Source: Flavobacterium soyae (lineage in GTDB: Bacteria > Bacteroidota > Bacteroidia > Flavobacteriales > Flavobacteriaceae). From it: 64,000 nt of DNA. The stretch covers positions 124,001-188,000 of the forward strand of contig NZ_JAJQXA010000004.1 in assembly GCF_021245985.1 (NCBI RefSeq). The letters are read 5' to 3'. A program made the position numbers and the translations under genes. Shown here one piece after another: positions 17,820-27,253 of the stretch (positions within the stretch are counted from its first letter, which is position 1; each line of letters begins with the position of its first letter). Below the pieces are notes generated by a model. It was not told the origin of the DNA and made no database searches. It saw only the letters and a program-made list of their open reading frames with translations.

Positions 17820-17848
17820 AAAGCGCTTTTTATAAGCGCTTTTTTTAT
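17820..17848 (+). terminator. glnS terminator
   Basis: Stem AAAGCGCTT/AAGCGCTTT with a short loop, followed by a T run. Confidence 0.88.
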
Positions 17849-17849
17849 T

Positions 17850-18629
17850 ATTTATATTTTCTATTAAAATTAATATTTTTATAAAAATTTTAAATTAAAA
17901 GTGACTTTCATAAATTAATTTTAAGGCAATTTTTAATTTTATCCATCTCTTGAATCCTTTTTTTTGAAATTTCTTTTTAAAACTCTTTATTTTAAGTTTC
18001 GTCTTTTTTTGTCAATTTTTGTTTTTTCACTTCATAAAAATGGAAAATGAACCAATTTTTATTTATTAATATAGTTTATTAAATTTTTAATATTATTAAT
18101 TTTAATTATTATTTATAAAATCTATTTAAATATTAAAAACAATAGTTTTTATAGATTAATTTCGACCTTCATAAATTGATTTTAAGGTAATATTTAATTT
18201 AAGGCGACATATAACTCGTTTTTTGAATTATTGTTTATTTATGGCTTTAATTTAAAGTTTTACCGTTGTTTTTGTCAGTTTAACGGGTTATTAACATACA
18301 ATTGTTTATAAAGTTGCTATTTTTATCTCAATACCAAAAGTCAGAAATGATTTTATAAAAATTGATATTTCCGAGCAGATTCTAAACTGAATTTCTTAAA
18401 ACTAAAAATGATGCTTTTTTATTTTAAGATCATTTCTAATTTGAATTTTAGAAACAACAAATTTTATGTTCTAATTTTTATTATGATTTAGTTTTGATAA
18501 TATTTCGCGTAAAAGGTATTTTTCAAATTACTTTATAATTATAAAATTTCATAGCATTAGTTTTAGGTAATTATTGTTTTTGTATTTCAATAGGACAAAT
18601 TTTAATTATAAATATTAGATTCAATTATT
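17850..18629. repeat. AT-rich gene-free segment with a diverged direct repeat
   Basis: 780 bp with no plausible gene. Bases 17904-17940 and 18165-18200 are diverged copies of one sequence (CTTCATAAATTGATTTTAAG in the second copy), about 260 bp apart. The bases after each copy also resemble each other weakly. Function unknown; it may contain the promoter of the gene at 18630. Confidence 0.5.
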
Positions 18630-19109
18630 ATGAAAATTTTTTATTTTACGCTGGCAATGTTATTTGCAAACATTGCAATTTCACAAACACATCAAATGAC
18701 AAAACATAATGGAGAACAACTTGATGTTAATTTTATTAAAAACGAAAACGGTTTAATTTATTATTCATTGAATGGGAGTTCTGAAGAAATTAAAATTAGC
18801 AAATATGCTGTTTCATCAATTACAAATAAGCAGACAAAACAAACTCAAAAAATTTCTGATAAAATAATAGTTGATTCAAAAGACGATTACAAAATGGTAA
18901 CTGTTCTGCCTCGGGAAAAGACAATAGGGCTGAAGCAGGCAGCAAGTTTTACCGGAGTCTCGACAAGGACAAAAGGTGAACCGCCAATTGCAAATCAAAA
19001 GCAGACTGCTATGAGAATCAAAACGAAGTCAGCTTCAAATGGTTATCCTTTTGTGAGTATTATTGAAAATGCTGATGGAAAATATGAAGCCGTTGCTTAT
19101 GTGTATTAA
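18630..19109 (+). CDS. Exported hypothetical protein
   Basis: 159 residues with a signal peptide (MKIFYFTLAMLFANIAISQ) and a polar mature part. The pattern after cleavage (MTKHNGEQLDVNFIKNENGLIYYSLNGSSEEIKISKYAVSSI) suggests a small beta domain found in other exported Bacteroidota proteins. I do not recognise the family. It stands alone behind a long AT-rich region; the next gene is 81 bp downstream on the same strand. Confidence 0.7.
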   Translation: MKIFYFTLAMLFANIAISQTHQMTKHNGEQLDVNFIKNENGLIYYSLNGSSEEIKISKYAVSSITNKQTKQTQKISDKIIVDSKDDYKMVTVLPREKTIGLKQAASFTGVSTRTKGEPPIANQKQTAMRIKTKSASNGYPFVSIIENADGKYEAVAYVY

Positions 19110-19190
19110 TTATATTGTTAAATTTTACATTTTACAATTTATCATTTTAAAAAATAAGTATCTTTATTAATCACTTAAAATAGAAATATC

Positions 19191-19517
19191 ATGTCAAATA
19201 ATTCAAATACAATTGCAGCAATTTTAGCTGGTGCTGCTGTAGGAGCAGCGTTAGGAATTTTATTTGCTCCAGATAAAGGATCAAAAACCCGTGCTAAAAT
19301 TAAAGAAGGAATTGATGATGCAAAACATAATCTGCAGGATTCTTTTCAGGCAAGTTCTGAAGTGCTGCGTGAAAAATTCACGGGTGCAACACAAAATCTT
19401 GATGGAACTTTAAATGATTTACTTTCAAATGTAAGCCATAAAACAGAAGAAGTAATCACTTTTTTAGAATCTAAATTGGCTGATTTAAAAGCACAAAACG
19501 CTAAACTTCAAAAATAA
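19191..19517 (+). CDS. YtxH-domain protein
   Basis: 108 residues. A Gly/Ala-rich membrane segment (IAAILAGAAVGAALGILFAPDKGSKTRAKI, about residues 8-37) is followed by a long amphipathic helix (DDAKHNLQDSFQASSEVLREKFTG...). This is the YtxH arrangement, often induced by envelope or general stress. The downstream genes at 19594 and 19950 form a cluster with it, although a hairpin with a T run lies between this gene and the next. Confidence 0.88.
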   Translation: MSNNSNTIAAILAGAAVGAALGILFAPDKGSKTRAKIKEGIDDAKHNLQDSFQASSEVLREKFTGATQNLDGTLNDLLSNVSHKTEEVITFLESKLADLKAQNAKLQK

Positions 19518-19524
19518 TATTTGA

Positions 19525-19576
19525 ACAGGAAGCACATTACTTGCTTATTTTTATAAGTGAGTTTTGTGCTTTTTTT
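19525..19576 (+). terminator. Terminator or attenuator between the YtxH gene and the next gene
   Basis: AAGCACA pairs with TGTGCTT, with inner pairing of TTACTTGC/TAAGTGA-type arms, followed by seven T residues. The start of the next gene is 18 bp later, so partial read-through is likely. Confidence 0.6.
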
Positions 19577-19593
19577 ATTTTAAAAAACTAATT

Positions 19594-19944
19594 ATGGCTT
19601 TTGAAGAGTTAAAAGAAAATACCGAAAAAATCCAGGAGCAAACTAAAGTTTACATTGACAGTCATTTAGCTTACTATAAACTTTGGGGTTTTAAAGTAGC
19701 AATGAAATCAACAACTTTAATTTTCAAATTTACTTTGATATTATTGTGTTTTAGTATGGTTTTACTTTTTGGATCTTTTGCAGCAGCTTATGCTTTTGGA
19801 GATTTATTAGGAAGCAATGCTTTGGGATTTTTGGCAGTAGGAGGGATCTATCTTTTGTTCACCATTTTACTTTTTCTGATAAAAGATAAGATTGTTGAAG
19901 GTCCAATTTTGGAGAAGTTTTCAGAAATATTTTTTAACGATTAA
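19594..19944 (+). CDS. Small membrane protein, phage-holin-family-like
   Basis: 116 residues from ATG 19594 (MAFEELKENTEKIQEQTKVYIDSHLAYYKLWGFKVAMK). The upstream ATG at 19564 lies inside the terminator T run and is unlikely. Two membrane helices (about 45-70 and 78-98) follow an amphipathic N-terminus; the arrangement matches the small holin-superfamily proteins that accompany YtxH genes. A lytic role is not implied. Five bp separate it from the next gene. Confidence 0.78.
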   Translation: MAFEELKENTEKIQEQTKVYIDSHLAYYKLWGFKVAMKSTTLIFKFTLILLCFSMVLLFGSFAAAYAFGDLLGSNALGFLAVGGIYLLFTILLFLIKDKIVEGPILEKFSEIFFND

Positions 19945-19949
19945 GAATT

Positions 19950-20204
19950 ATGGAAAAGAAAAAATACTCTTCTTATGCTGAAATCGACAGAGATTTAGAA
20001 ATTCTAAAACTGGAAAAAGATATCAATTATCAGAAATTAGTTTTGAGTTTTCAGAGAACTAAAGAAAGCATAACACCACAAAATATTGTAAACGGATTCG
20101 TTTCATCTTATACAGATTACTTTAAAAATTCGTATCCGCAAATTTTGCAATCCATTTTACCTTATGTAATTGGCTGGTTTATAAATAAAAAAAGAGGCAG
20201 TTAA
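19950..20204 (+). CDS. Small YtxH-cluster protein (DUF6327-like)
   Basis: 84 residues: a charged N-terminus (MEKKKYSSYAEIDRDLEILKLEKDINYQKL), an amphipathic middle and a short hydrophobic end (ILPYVIGWFINKKRGS). I associate this with DUF6327, from memory. It overlaps functionally with the two genes before it by position only. A terminator follows immediately. Confidence 0.75.
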   Translation: MEKKKYSSYAEIDRDLEILKLEKDINYQKLVLSFQRTKESITPQNIVNGFVSSYTDYFKNSYPQILQSILPYVIGWFINKKRGS

Positions 20205-20218
20205 GCCTCTTTTTTTAT
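20190..20218 (+). terminator. Terminator of the YtxH cluster
   Basis: AAAGAGGC/GCCTCTTT hairpin around AGTTA, then a T run. It begins inside the last codons of the preceding gene. Confidence 0.85.
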
Positions 20219-20225
20219 TTTAGAA

Positions 20226-21209
20226 TTATGATTGAACTTCTGGTTGAACGTCATCTTCATATCCAGATTGTGGCTGAATTGGTTTTGGTTTCTCTACTTT
20301 TTTATTATATTTTTTCATCATTTCACCAACTTGGTTTGATGCTGAAAATGAAGCAACCATGTTATTCAACATATCACTTCCGGCTTGTGGAGAATTTGGC
20401 AGCAAAATTAAATTAGAATTTGTATCAGCTCCAATTGCCTGCAAAGTATCATAATGCTGCGTAACGACAATTAGGGCAGAAGCCTCTTGAGAATTAATCC
20501 CAACATTGTTTAAAACTTCAACACTTTCTACAAGACCTCTTGCAATTTCACGACGTTGATCTGCAATACCTTGACCTTGTAAACGTTTACTTTCAGCCTC
20601 AGCTTTTGCTTTTGCAACGATTCTGATTCTTGAACTTTCAGCTTCAAATTCTGCAGCTGTTTTTTCTCTGTCAGCAGCATTGATTCTGTTCATGGCATTT
20701 TTAACCTGAATGTCCGGGTCAATATCCGTTACCAAAGTATTAATGATATCGTAACCATAAGTAGTCATCGCTTCGTTCAATTCTCTTTTTACTGCAATTG
20801 CGATATCGTCTTTTCTTTCAAAAACATCATCCAATTTTAGTTTAGGAACTTCGGCACGAACTACGTCAAATACATAAGCAGTAATCTGATCGTGCGGATA
20901 TTCTAGTTTATAAAAAGCATCATATACTTTATCCTGAATAACTTTAAACTGAACAGAAACTTTCATTTTAATGAAAACGTTGTCTCTAGTTTTAGTTTCA
21001 ATGATAACATCAAGCTGTTGAATTTTAAGATTTACACGTCCGGCCAATCTGTCCACTAATGGAATTTTTAACTGTAATCCTGAATTTCTAACACTATGAA
21101 ATTTTCCAAATCTTTCTATAATCACAGAACTTTGTTGTTTTACTGTAAAGAAAGAAGACATGAAAATAAAGAATGCTAGTACTAATAAGATAATAAATGC
21201 TGTACTCAT
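20226..21209 (-). CDS. SPFH/band-7 membrane protein (QmcA/stomatin type)
   Basis: 327 residues. One N-terminal membrane helix (TAFIILLVLAFFIFMSSFF) is followed by the band-7 domain (KQQSSVIIERFGKFHSVRNSGLQLKIPLVDRLAGRVNLKIQQLDV) and a coiled-coil with DREKTAAEFEAESSRIRIVAKAKAEAESKRLQGQGIADQRREIARGL, the usual stomatin/QmcA sequence. Such proteins form large membrane-associated assemblies, often with proteases. The C-terminus is Pro/Gln-rich. No NfeD-type partner is adjacent. Confidence 0.92.
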   Translation of the reverse strand: MSTAFIILLVLAFFIFMSSFFTVKQQSSVIIERFGKFHSVRNSGLQLKIPLVDRLAGRVNLKIQQLDVIIETKTRDNVFIKMKVSVQFKVIQDKVYDAFYKLEYPHDQITAYVFDVVRAEVPKLKLDDVFERKDDIAIAVKRELNEAMTTYGYDIINTLVTDIDPDIQVKNAMNRINAADREKTAAEFEAESSRIRIVAKAKAEAESKRLQGQGIADQRREIARGLVESVEVLNNVGINSQEASALIVVTQHYDTLQAIGADTNSNLILLPNSPQAGSDMLNNMVASFSASNQVGEMMKKYNKKVEKPKPIQPQSGYEDDVQPEVQS

Positions 21210-21279
21210 GGTGATATAGTTTATATTTTTGATCTTGGTAAATTACGAAAATTCTTCTAAAATAAAATTTTTAAACATT

Positions 21280-21321
21280 AAAAAAACGCTAAGAACATTT
21301 ATTAGATATTTCTTAGCGTTT
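21280..21321 (-). terminator. gltX terminator
   Basis: AAACGCTAAGAA (21284-21295) pairs with TTCTTAGCGTTT (21310-21321). On the minus strand it runs into a T tract. Confidence 0.85.
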
Positions 21322-21342
21322 CTATTTTGAATTTTATTTTGA

Positions 21343-22848
21343 TTATAAAGTAGCTATCGCTTTCTGAATTCTCGAAATAGTTTCTTCTTTTCCAATGATT
21401 TCTACAATGTCAAATAGGTGAGGTCCTTTTAAAGCTCCAACCAAACTCAAACGAAAAGGCTGCATAACTTTACCCATTCCAATTTCGTTTTTCGTCAACC
21501 AATCTTTCACGATTGCTTCGATATTTGCAGAATCAAAACCATCAATATATTCTAGAGTCGAAATCAATTCCTGCATTAAAGCCGGAGTTTCTTCCTTCCA
21601 GTTTTTGCTTGCTTTTTCATCATAAGATGTTGGAGCCTGGAAAAAGAAATCAGTTAAATCCCAAAATTCAGAAACGAAATGAGCTCTTTCTTTAATCAAA
21701 GAAACAATACGAGTTGTCACTTCGAGTGGAGTCGAGAAGCCTTTTTCTTCTAAAATAGGAGAGAAGCTTTTCGCTAAATCAGCATCATTTTGTTTAATTA
21801 AATATTGATGATTAAACCATTTGTTCTTTTCAGGATCAAATTTTGCTCCCGCTTTATGAACTCGGTTTAAGTCAAAAGTTTCAACTAATTCTTCAAGAGA
21901 AAATAATTCTTTATCAGTTCCGTCATTCCAGCCTAACAAAGCAAGGAAATTTACAACTGCTTCCGGGAAAAATCCTTTCTCTCTGTATCCAGATGAAATG
22001 CCTTCTTCCGTTTTCCATTCTAATGGAAACACAGGAAATCCTAATTTATCACCATCTCTTTTAGATAATTTTCCGTTACCAACAGGTTTTAAAATCAAAG
22101 GTAAATGTGCAAATTCCGGTGCATCCCAACCAAAAGCTCTGTATAATAAAACATGAAGTGGCATAGATGGTAACCATTCTTCACCACGAATAACATGTGA
22201 AGTTTCCATTAAATGATCATCAACAATATTCGCTAAATGGTAGGTTGGCATTCCGTCACTTTTAAATAAAACTTTATCGTCAAGAAGATTAGTTTCAAAC
22301 TTAACATCTCCACGAATAATATCTTTTAAATGTAATGTTTCATCAACCGGAGTTTTAAAACGAATCACATAATGTTCTCCATTTGCAATTCTTTTAGAAA
22401 CTTCTTCTGCAGAAATTACTAACGAAGTATCTAACTTTTCACGGTTGTGATGATTGTATATAAAAGTTTTTCCTTCAGCTTCGTGTTGTTTTCTATGTGC
22501 ATCAAGAGCTTCCGGAGTATCAAAAGCATAATATGCCCAGCCTGAATTGATCAGTTGATCTGCATATTTTTGGTATATTTCTTTACGATCACTTTGTCTG
22601 TACGGACCAAATTTTTCATTTTTTCCAACGGTTTCTTCAGGAGAAATTCCTAACCATTCCAGCGCTTCCATAATATAAGCTTCGGCACCCGGAACAAAAC
22701 GAGTCTGATCTGTATCTTCAATTCTCAGATAAAAAACACCGTTATGTTTTTTTGCAAATAAATAATTAAATAGGGCCGTACGAACTCCGCCAATATGTAA
22801 TGGTCCAGTCGGACTTGGTGCAAAACGCACTCGAACTTGCTTTGACAT
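21343..22848 (-). CDS. gltX: Glutamate-tRNA ligase
   Basis: 501 residues. It attaches glutamate to tRNA-Glu. The class I signature HIGG is at 18-21 in FAPSPTGPLHIGGVRTALF, and the KMSKS loop is GKLSKRDGDKLGF at about 255-267. The C-terminal anticodon-binding region ends KGPHLFDIVEIIGKEETISRIQKAIATL. The cell also has glnS in this window, so a non-discriminating role is not required. Its promoter is 18 bp from the start. Confidence 0.97.
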   Translation of the reverse strand: MSKQVRVRFAPSPTGPLHIGGVRTALFNYLFAKKHNGVFYLRIEDTDQTRFVPGAEAYIMEALEWLGISPEETVGKNEKFGPYRQSDRKEIYQKYADQLINSGWAYYAFDTPEALDAHRKQHEAEGKTFIYNHHNREKLDTSLVISAEEVSKRIANGEHYVIRFKTPVDETLHLKDIIRGDVKFETNLLDDKVLFKSDGMPTYHLANIVDDHLMETSHVIRGEEWLPSMPLHVLLYRAFGWDAPEFAHLPLILKPVGNGKLSKRDGDKLGFPVFPLEWKTEEGISSGYREKGFFPEAVVNFLALLGWNDGTDKELFSLEELVETFDLNRVHKAGAKFDPEKNKWFNHQYLIKQNDADLAKSFSPILEEKGFSTPLEVTTRIVSLIKERAHFVSEFWDLTDFFFQAPTSYDEKASKNWKEETPALMQELISTLEYIDGFDSANIEAIVKDWLTKNEIGMGKVMQPFRLSLVGALKGPHLFDIVEIIGKEETISRIQKAIATL

Positions 22849-22865
22849 TTGTATAAATTTTGATG

Positions 22866-22893
22866 CAAAGATACAATATTAGTCAAAAGCCAA
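22866..22893 (-). promoter_or_regulatory. gltX promoter
   Basis: On the minus strand, TTG (22891-22893), 17 bases, then TATCTTTG (22866-22873): a full match to the Bacteroidota consensus. The -33 element lies inside the left arm of the inverted repeat at 22881-22963. Confidence 0.75.
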
Positions 22894-22963
22894 AAGTCGA
22901 AAGTCCGAAAGGTTTATAGCTGCGTGCTAAACTTTTCGGACTTTCGACTTTTGACTTTTAGAC
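22881..22963. repeat. Long inverted repeat between gltX and the DUF4175 gene
   Basis: Arms at about 22881-22916 and 22927-22963 pair over about 35 bases with a few mismatches; the core GTCGAAAGTCCGAAA is matched by TTTCGGACTTTCGAC. It sits between divergent genes, so it is not a terminator for either. Confidence 0.75.
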
Positions 22964-23014
22964 TTATCATTATAATTACTACTTTTATGGGTTATAATTA
23001 AAAGAGATTTTATT

Positions 23015-26000
23015 TTGAAAACATCATCTGCAATATATCAGAAGTTAGAAGGATTTATAAAGAAATATTACATGAATGAATTGATAAAAGGAGCACTTCT
23101 TTTTATTGGTTTTGGACTTTTGTATTTCCTGTTTACACTTTTTATAGAGTATTTTCTTTGGCTGAAACCATTAGGAAGAACACTTTTATTCTGGATATTT
23201 ATTGCAGTAGAAGTTTTTCTGTTGTTTCGTTTTATCTTATTTCCAATTTTTAAGTTGTTCAAACTTCAAAAAGGAATCGATTATAATCAGGCTTCGGCAA
23301 TTATTGGAAATCATTTTACAGAAGTAAGTGATAAACTAACGAACTTTTTACAGCTTTCTTCAAATGAAAATTCTGCAGAAAGTTCAGAATTGATGTTGGC
23401 TTCGATCGAACAAAAAGCAAATTCATTGCAGCCAATTCCGTTTGGAAATGCCATCAATTATAAATCAAATAAAACGTATTTACCGTTAGCTTTAATTCCG
23501 GTTTTGCTATTTGCAGTTTTTTTTGTTTCTGGAAACAGCAATATAATTTCCCAAAGTTTTAATAGAGTAGTACATTTTAATGCTTCTTTTTTGCCACCGG
23601 CTCCTTTCAAATTTGTGATTCTAAATAACAAACTTCAAACAGAACAAAACAAAGATTTTATTGTAAAAGTTGAAACAGAAGGAAACGTAGTTCCAGAAAA
23701 TGTAATGATCCATATTGGTAACGAAAGCTATTTTATGGAATCTTCTCAAACTGGAAAGTTCGAATTCAAGATTGAAAAACCAACAACAGATATGCAGTTT
23801 TCATTTGAAGGAAATTCAGTTTCATCAAATGAATATGAATTAAAAGTTATTACAGTTCCATCGATTGCCAACTTCGAAATGGTTTTGAATTTTCCATCTT
23901 ACCTAAAAAAGAAATCAGAAACGATTCAGGGAACCGGAAATGCAATCGTACCAGAAGGAACAATTGTAACCTGGAAAATGAAAACGCAGTCAACTCAAGA
24001 GGTAGTTTGGAAAGATGAAAACTCAATTTTGAAGTTTAATAAGGCAGAAAACGAGTTTAAATTAGCTAAAAATATTAATCAAAATACAGAATATCAAATT
24101 CTTACTTCGAATAATAAGGTTAAAAACTACGAGAAATTAGACTATCAGCTGTCAGTTATCAAAGATCAGCATCCAACAATTACAGTTTCACCAGCTCCGG
24201 ATAGTTTAAAATTAGATAAGAATTATGTTTTAGGAAGGCTTGGCGATGACTACGGTTTGTCAAAATTACAAGTTGTTTATTACGAACATGGGAAACCACA
24301 AACTGCAAAACGCGGAACCATTCCTGTTAAGCAAGCCGTGTTTGATCAGTTCGTTTTTAACTTTCCAAGTAATCTTGCAGTTGAAGAAGGAGTATCATAT
24401 GAATACTATTTTGAGATTTTTGATAACGATGCATTGCACGGATTTAAGAGTACAAAATCTTCTACATTTTCAGATCGAGTTGCTACAACAGATGAAATTC
24501 AGGATGCAGAATTGCAACAGCAAAATGCCAATATTAATAGTTTATCTAAATCATTAAAGAATCAGGAAAAGCAATTTTCTGAAATGGATAAACTAAAAAA
24601 TACAGGAAAAGAAAAAGATAATTTAGAGTTTAAAGATCAGCAAAAAGTAAATGATTTTATCAAACGTCAGAAACAACAAGACGAAATGATGAAGCAGTTT
24701 GCTGAAAAAATGAATAAGAATTTAGATAAATTTAATACAGATAAGAAAGATAAAACTGCCGAAGATTTACAAAAGCGTTTAGATAATGCCGAGAAAGATT
24801 TAGAGAAAAATCAGAAATTGATGGATGAGTTGAAAAACCTAAACGATAAATTAAACAGCGAAGAGTTGTTTGATAAGATGGAAAAGTTTAAACAAATCAG
24901 CAAAAACCAATCTCGTAATTTAGAACAATTAGTTGAATTAACGAAGCGTTTTTATGTAGAAAAGAAAGCAGAGCAAGTTGCAGAGAAACTAAATAAGTTA
25001 GCAGAAAAGCAAGAACAGCTTTCTAATAAAGATGCTGAAAACACAAAAGAGAAGCAGGACGATATCAATAAATCATTTGATAAAATTCAGGAAGACCTTA
25101 AAGATTTAAAAGAGGAAAACAATAGTTTAAAATCTCCATTGGATATTCCTAAAGATGCCTCAAAAGAAAAAGATGTAGAGAATGATTTGAATAAAGCATC
25201 AGAAGAATTAAATAAAAAGAACACTTCTTCGGCTAAGCCAAAACAAAAAAGTGCTTCAAAGAAAATGAAGTCAATGGCTGAGCAAATGAGTTCAAGTATG
25301 GAAGGAGGAGAACAAGATCAATTAGAAGAAGATGTTGCGATGCTTCGTCAAATTCTGGATAACCTTTTAGCATTTTCATTATCGCAGGAAGATGTAATGA
25401 AACAATTTAAATCGATGAAATTAGGTTCTTCTGCGTATACGAAGAACATAAAAATTCAACAGAATTTAAAACAACAGTTCCGTCATGTCGATGATAGTTT
25501 GTTTGCAATGTCTTTAAGAAATCCAAAAATTGCTGAAGATGTAACGAAGGAAATTGGAAACGTACAATATAATATGGATAAAGCGATTGAAGTTTTAACC
25601 GATGTTCAAATCCCAAAAGGAGTTTCACATCAACAATACGCTGTTTCATCTGCAAACAAATTAGCCGATTTTTTAAGTGATCTTTTAAATAATATGCAGA
25701 TGCAAATGTCTAAACCGGGAATTGGAAAACCAAAACAAGGAGATGGACAAGGAATGCAATTACCAGATATTATTCAAAAACAAAAAGGTCTGGCAGATAA
25801 AATGAAAGAAGGAATGAAGCCGGGAGATAAACCGGGAAGTGGTCAGCAAGGAAAAAGTGGAGAAGGAAAACAAGGACAAGGTCAGGGTAAAGAAAGCGGA
25901 GAAGGAAAAGATGGACAAGGTAAAGACGGAAAAAATGGTCAGGGTAAAAATGGACAAGGTGGTAAAGAAGGAGGAAAAGGTAACGAAGGAAATGATGGTG

Positions 26001-26419
26001 AAGATGGAGAAGGAGATGCTGAAAAGATAATGGAGATTTACAAAGAGCAGGTTAAACTTCGTGAAGCTTTACAAAAAGAGTTAGCTAAAAAAGGATTAGA
26101 CATGCAAGGAAGATCTGCAATCGAACAAATGAAAGCTTCAGAAAAACAGATTTTAAATAAAGGATTTAAGAATGAGAACCTGCAGAGAATTTTAAATATT
26201 CAGCAAGAACTATTAAAATTAAACAATGCAGTTCAGGAACAAGGTCAAGATACGAAGCGTCAATCTGAAACAAACAAGGCTGAATTTTCTAATCGTTCAA
26301 ACGCGTTACCAAGCTCATTAACTGATTATTTAAATAGTGTAGAAATTTTAAATAGACAATCGCTACCTTTGCGCTCGAATTTTAATCAAAAGGTTCAAGA
26401 ATATTTTAATACAAAATGA
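23015..26419 (+). CDS. DUF4175 membrane protein
   Basis: 1134 residues with TTG start (MKTSSAIYQKLEGFIKKYYMNELIKG); the ATG at 23072 is an alternative but would lose a conserved-looking amphipathic helix. Three membrane helices at about 25-45, 52-75 and 153-172 are followed by an Ig-like periplasmic part (280-500), a long coiled-coil (500-740), and a Gly/Lys/Gln-rich low-complexity stretch (about 905-1005, GQGKESGEGKDGQGKDGKNG). This is the Bacteroidota DUF4175 architecture; its function is unknown. Its stop overlaps the ybeY start (ATGA), so the two are translationally coupled. Confidence 0.9.
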   Translation: MKTSSAIYQKLEGFIKKYYMNELIKGALLFIGFGLLYFLFTLFIEYFLWLKPLGRTLLFWIFIAVEVFLLFRFILFPIFKLFKLQKGIDYNQASAIIGNHFTEVSDKLTNFLQLSSNENSAESSELMLASIEQKANSLQPIPFGNAINYKSNKTYLPLALIPVLLFAVFFVSGNSNIISQSFNRVVHFNASFLPPAPFKFVILNNKLQTEQNKDFIVKVETEGNVVPENVMIHIGNESYFMESSQTGKFEFKIEKPTTDMQFSFEGNSVSSNEYELKVITVPSIANFEMVLNFPSYLKKKSETIQGTGNAIVPEGTIVTWKMKTQSTQEVVWKDENSILKFNKAENEFKLAKNINQNTEYQILTSNNKVKNYEKLDYQLSVIKDQHPTITVSPAPDSLKLDKNYVLGRLGDDYGLSKLQVVYYEHGKPQTAKRGTIPVKQAVFDQFVFNFPSNLAVEEGVSYEYYFEIFDNDALHGFKSTKSSTFSDRVATTDEIQDAELQQQNANINSLSKSLKNQEKQFSEMDKLKNTGKEKDNLEFKDQQKVNDFIKRQKQQDEMMKQFAEKMNKNLDKFNTDKKDKTAEDLQKRLDNAEKDLEKNQKLMDELKNLNDKLNSEELFDKMEKFKQISKNQSRNLEQLVELTKRFYVEKKAEQVAEKLNKLAEKQEQLSNKDAENTKEKQDDINKSFDKIQEDLKDLKEENNSLKSPLDIPKDASKEKDVENDLNKASEELNKKNTSSAKPKQKSASKKMKSMAEQMSSSMEGGEQDQLEEDVAMLRQILDNLLAFSLSQEDVMKQFKSMKLGSSAYTKNIKIQQNLKQQFRHVDDSLFAMSLRNPKIAEDVTKEIGNVQYNMDKAIEVLTDVQIPKGVSHQQYAVSSANKLADFLSDLLNNMQMQMSKPGIGKPKQGDGQGMQLPDIIQKQKGLADKMKEGMKPGDKPGSGQQGKSGEGKQGQGQGKESGEGKDGQGKDGKNGQGKNGQGGKEGGKGNEGNDGEDGEGDAEKIMEIYKEQVKLREALQKELAKKGLDMQGRSAIEQMKASEKQILNKGFKNENLQRILNIQQELLKLNNAVQEQGQDTKRQSETNKAEFSNRSNALPSSLTDYLNSVEILNRQSLPLRSNFNQKVQEYFNTK

Positions 26420-26835
26420 TAAACTTTAATTACGAAACCGAATTTTCTTTAGATAATGAACAAGCTTTTACAGATTGGTTGAGCGCTGTTATTGTTTCTG
26501 AAAAGAAGAATGAGGGAGAAATAAATTATATTTTTTGTGACGATGAATACCTGCATAAAATAAACGTAGAGTATTTAGATCACGATACACTAACAGATAT
26601 TATCAGTTTTGATTATACAGTTGGTAACGAAATCAGCGGAGATATTTTTGTTTCTGTAGAAAGAGTTGAAGATAATGCTAAAGATTTTAATGTTTCTTTC
26701 GAAGAAGAATTGAAACGTGTATTGGTTCACGGCATATTACATTACTGTGGATACAAAGATAAAAGTGATGCAGATGCAGAACTTATGCGTTCAAAAGAAG
26801 ATGAAAAGATTGCGATGTTTCACGTGGAACAGTAG
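26416..26835 (+). CDS. ybeY: Endoribonuclease YbeY (16S rRNA maturation)
   Basis: 139 residues, of family length. It processes the 3' end of 16S rRNA and takes part in ribosome quality control. The metal-binding motif is HGILHYCGYKDKSDADAE, in which the third His of the HxxxHxxxxxH pattern is Asp; I believe this substitution is usual in Bacteroidota. LTDIISFDY precedes it. The last codons (MFHVEQ, 26815-26835) contain a parS-like palindrome, so the C-terminus is constrained by the DNA site. Confidence 0.95.
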   Translation: MINFNYETEFSLDNEQAFTDWLSAVIVSEKKNEGEINYIFCDDEYLHKINVEYLDHDTLTDIISFDYTVGNEISGDIFVSVERVEDNAKDFNVSFEEELKRVLVHGILHYCGYKDKSDADAELMRSKEDEKIAMFHVEQ

Positions 26836-27190
26836 AAAATTTGTTTCAGGTTTTTATTGTTTCAGGTTTTACGTTTCATGTTCAAAACGCAATTACACGA
26901 TAATAAAAGTTGTTCCACGTGAAACACTTTTAATTTAAAATATTTTTAAAAAAAAGTGTTTCACGTGGAACATATAAAACAGATTTAAATAAAGTATAAT
27001 ACTCAAAAGATGTTTCACGTGGAACATGAGATTTAGATTTATTTTGAGTTCGGTTTATATGTTTCACGTGAAATATTATTTATTAGGTTTCGGGTTTTGA
27101 AATAAAACATGAAGTGTTCCACGTGGAACTTTTAAGTTTGGTTCTGAAACTTGAAACTTGAAACAAAATAAAACCGTTCCACGTGGAACA
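26816..27190. other. parS: Cluster of seven parS-like ParB-binding sites
   Basis: 16-mers of the form TGTTNCACGTGNAACA centred on CACGTG: 26816-26831 (TGTTTCACGTGGAACA), 26911-26926 (TGTTCCACGTGAAACA), 26957-26972, 27011-27026, 27060-27075 (last half AAATA), 27115-27130 and 27175-27190 (first base C). They agree with the parS consensus known from ParB-ParS chromosome segregation. The non-coding 418 bp between ybeY and mnmG consist largely of these sites separated by AT-rich text. parA/parB are not in the window. Confidence 0.88.
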
Positions 27191-27253
27191 AAAGAAAAAT
27201 AAAGTTAATTCTGAGAACCGCCTTAAACGGTTTGCAGAGAATAATAAAACAAA

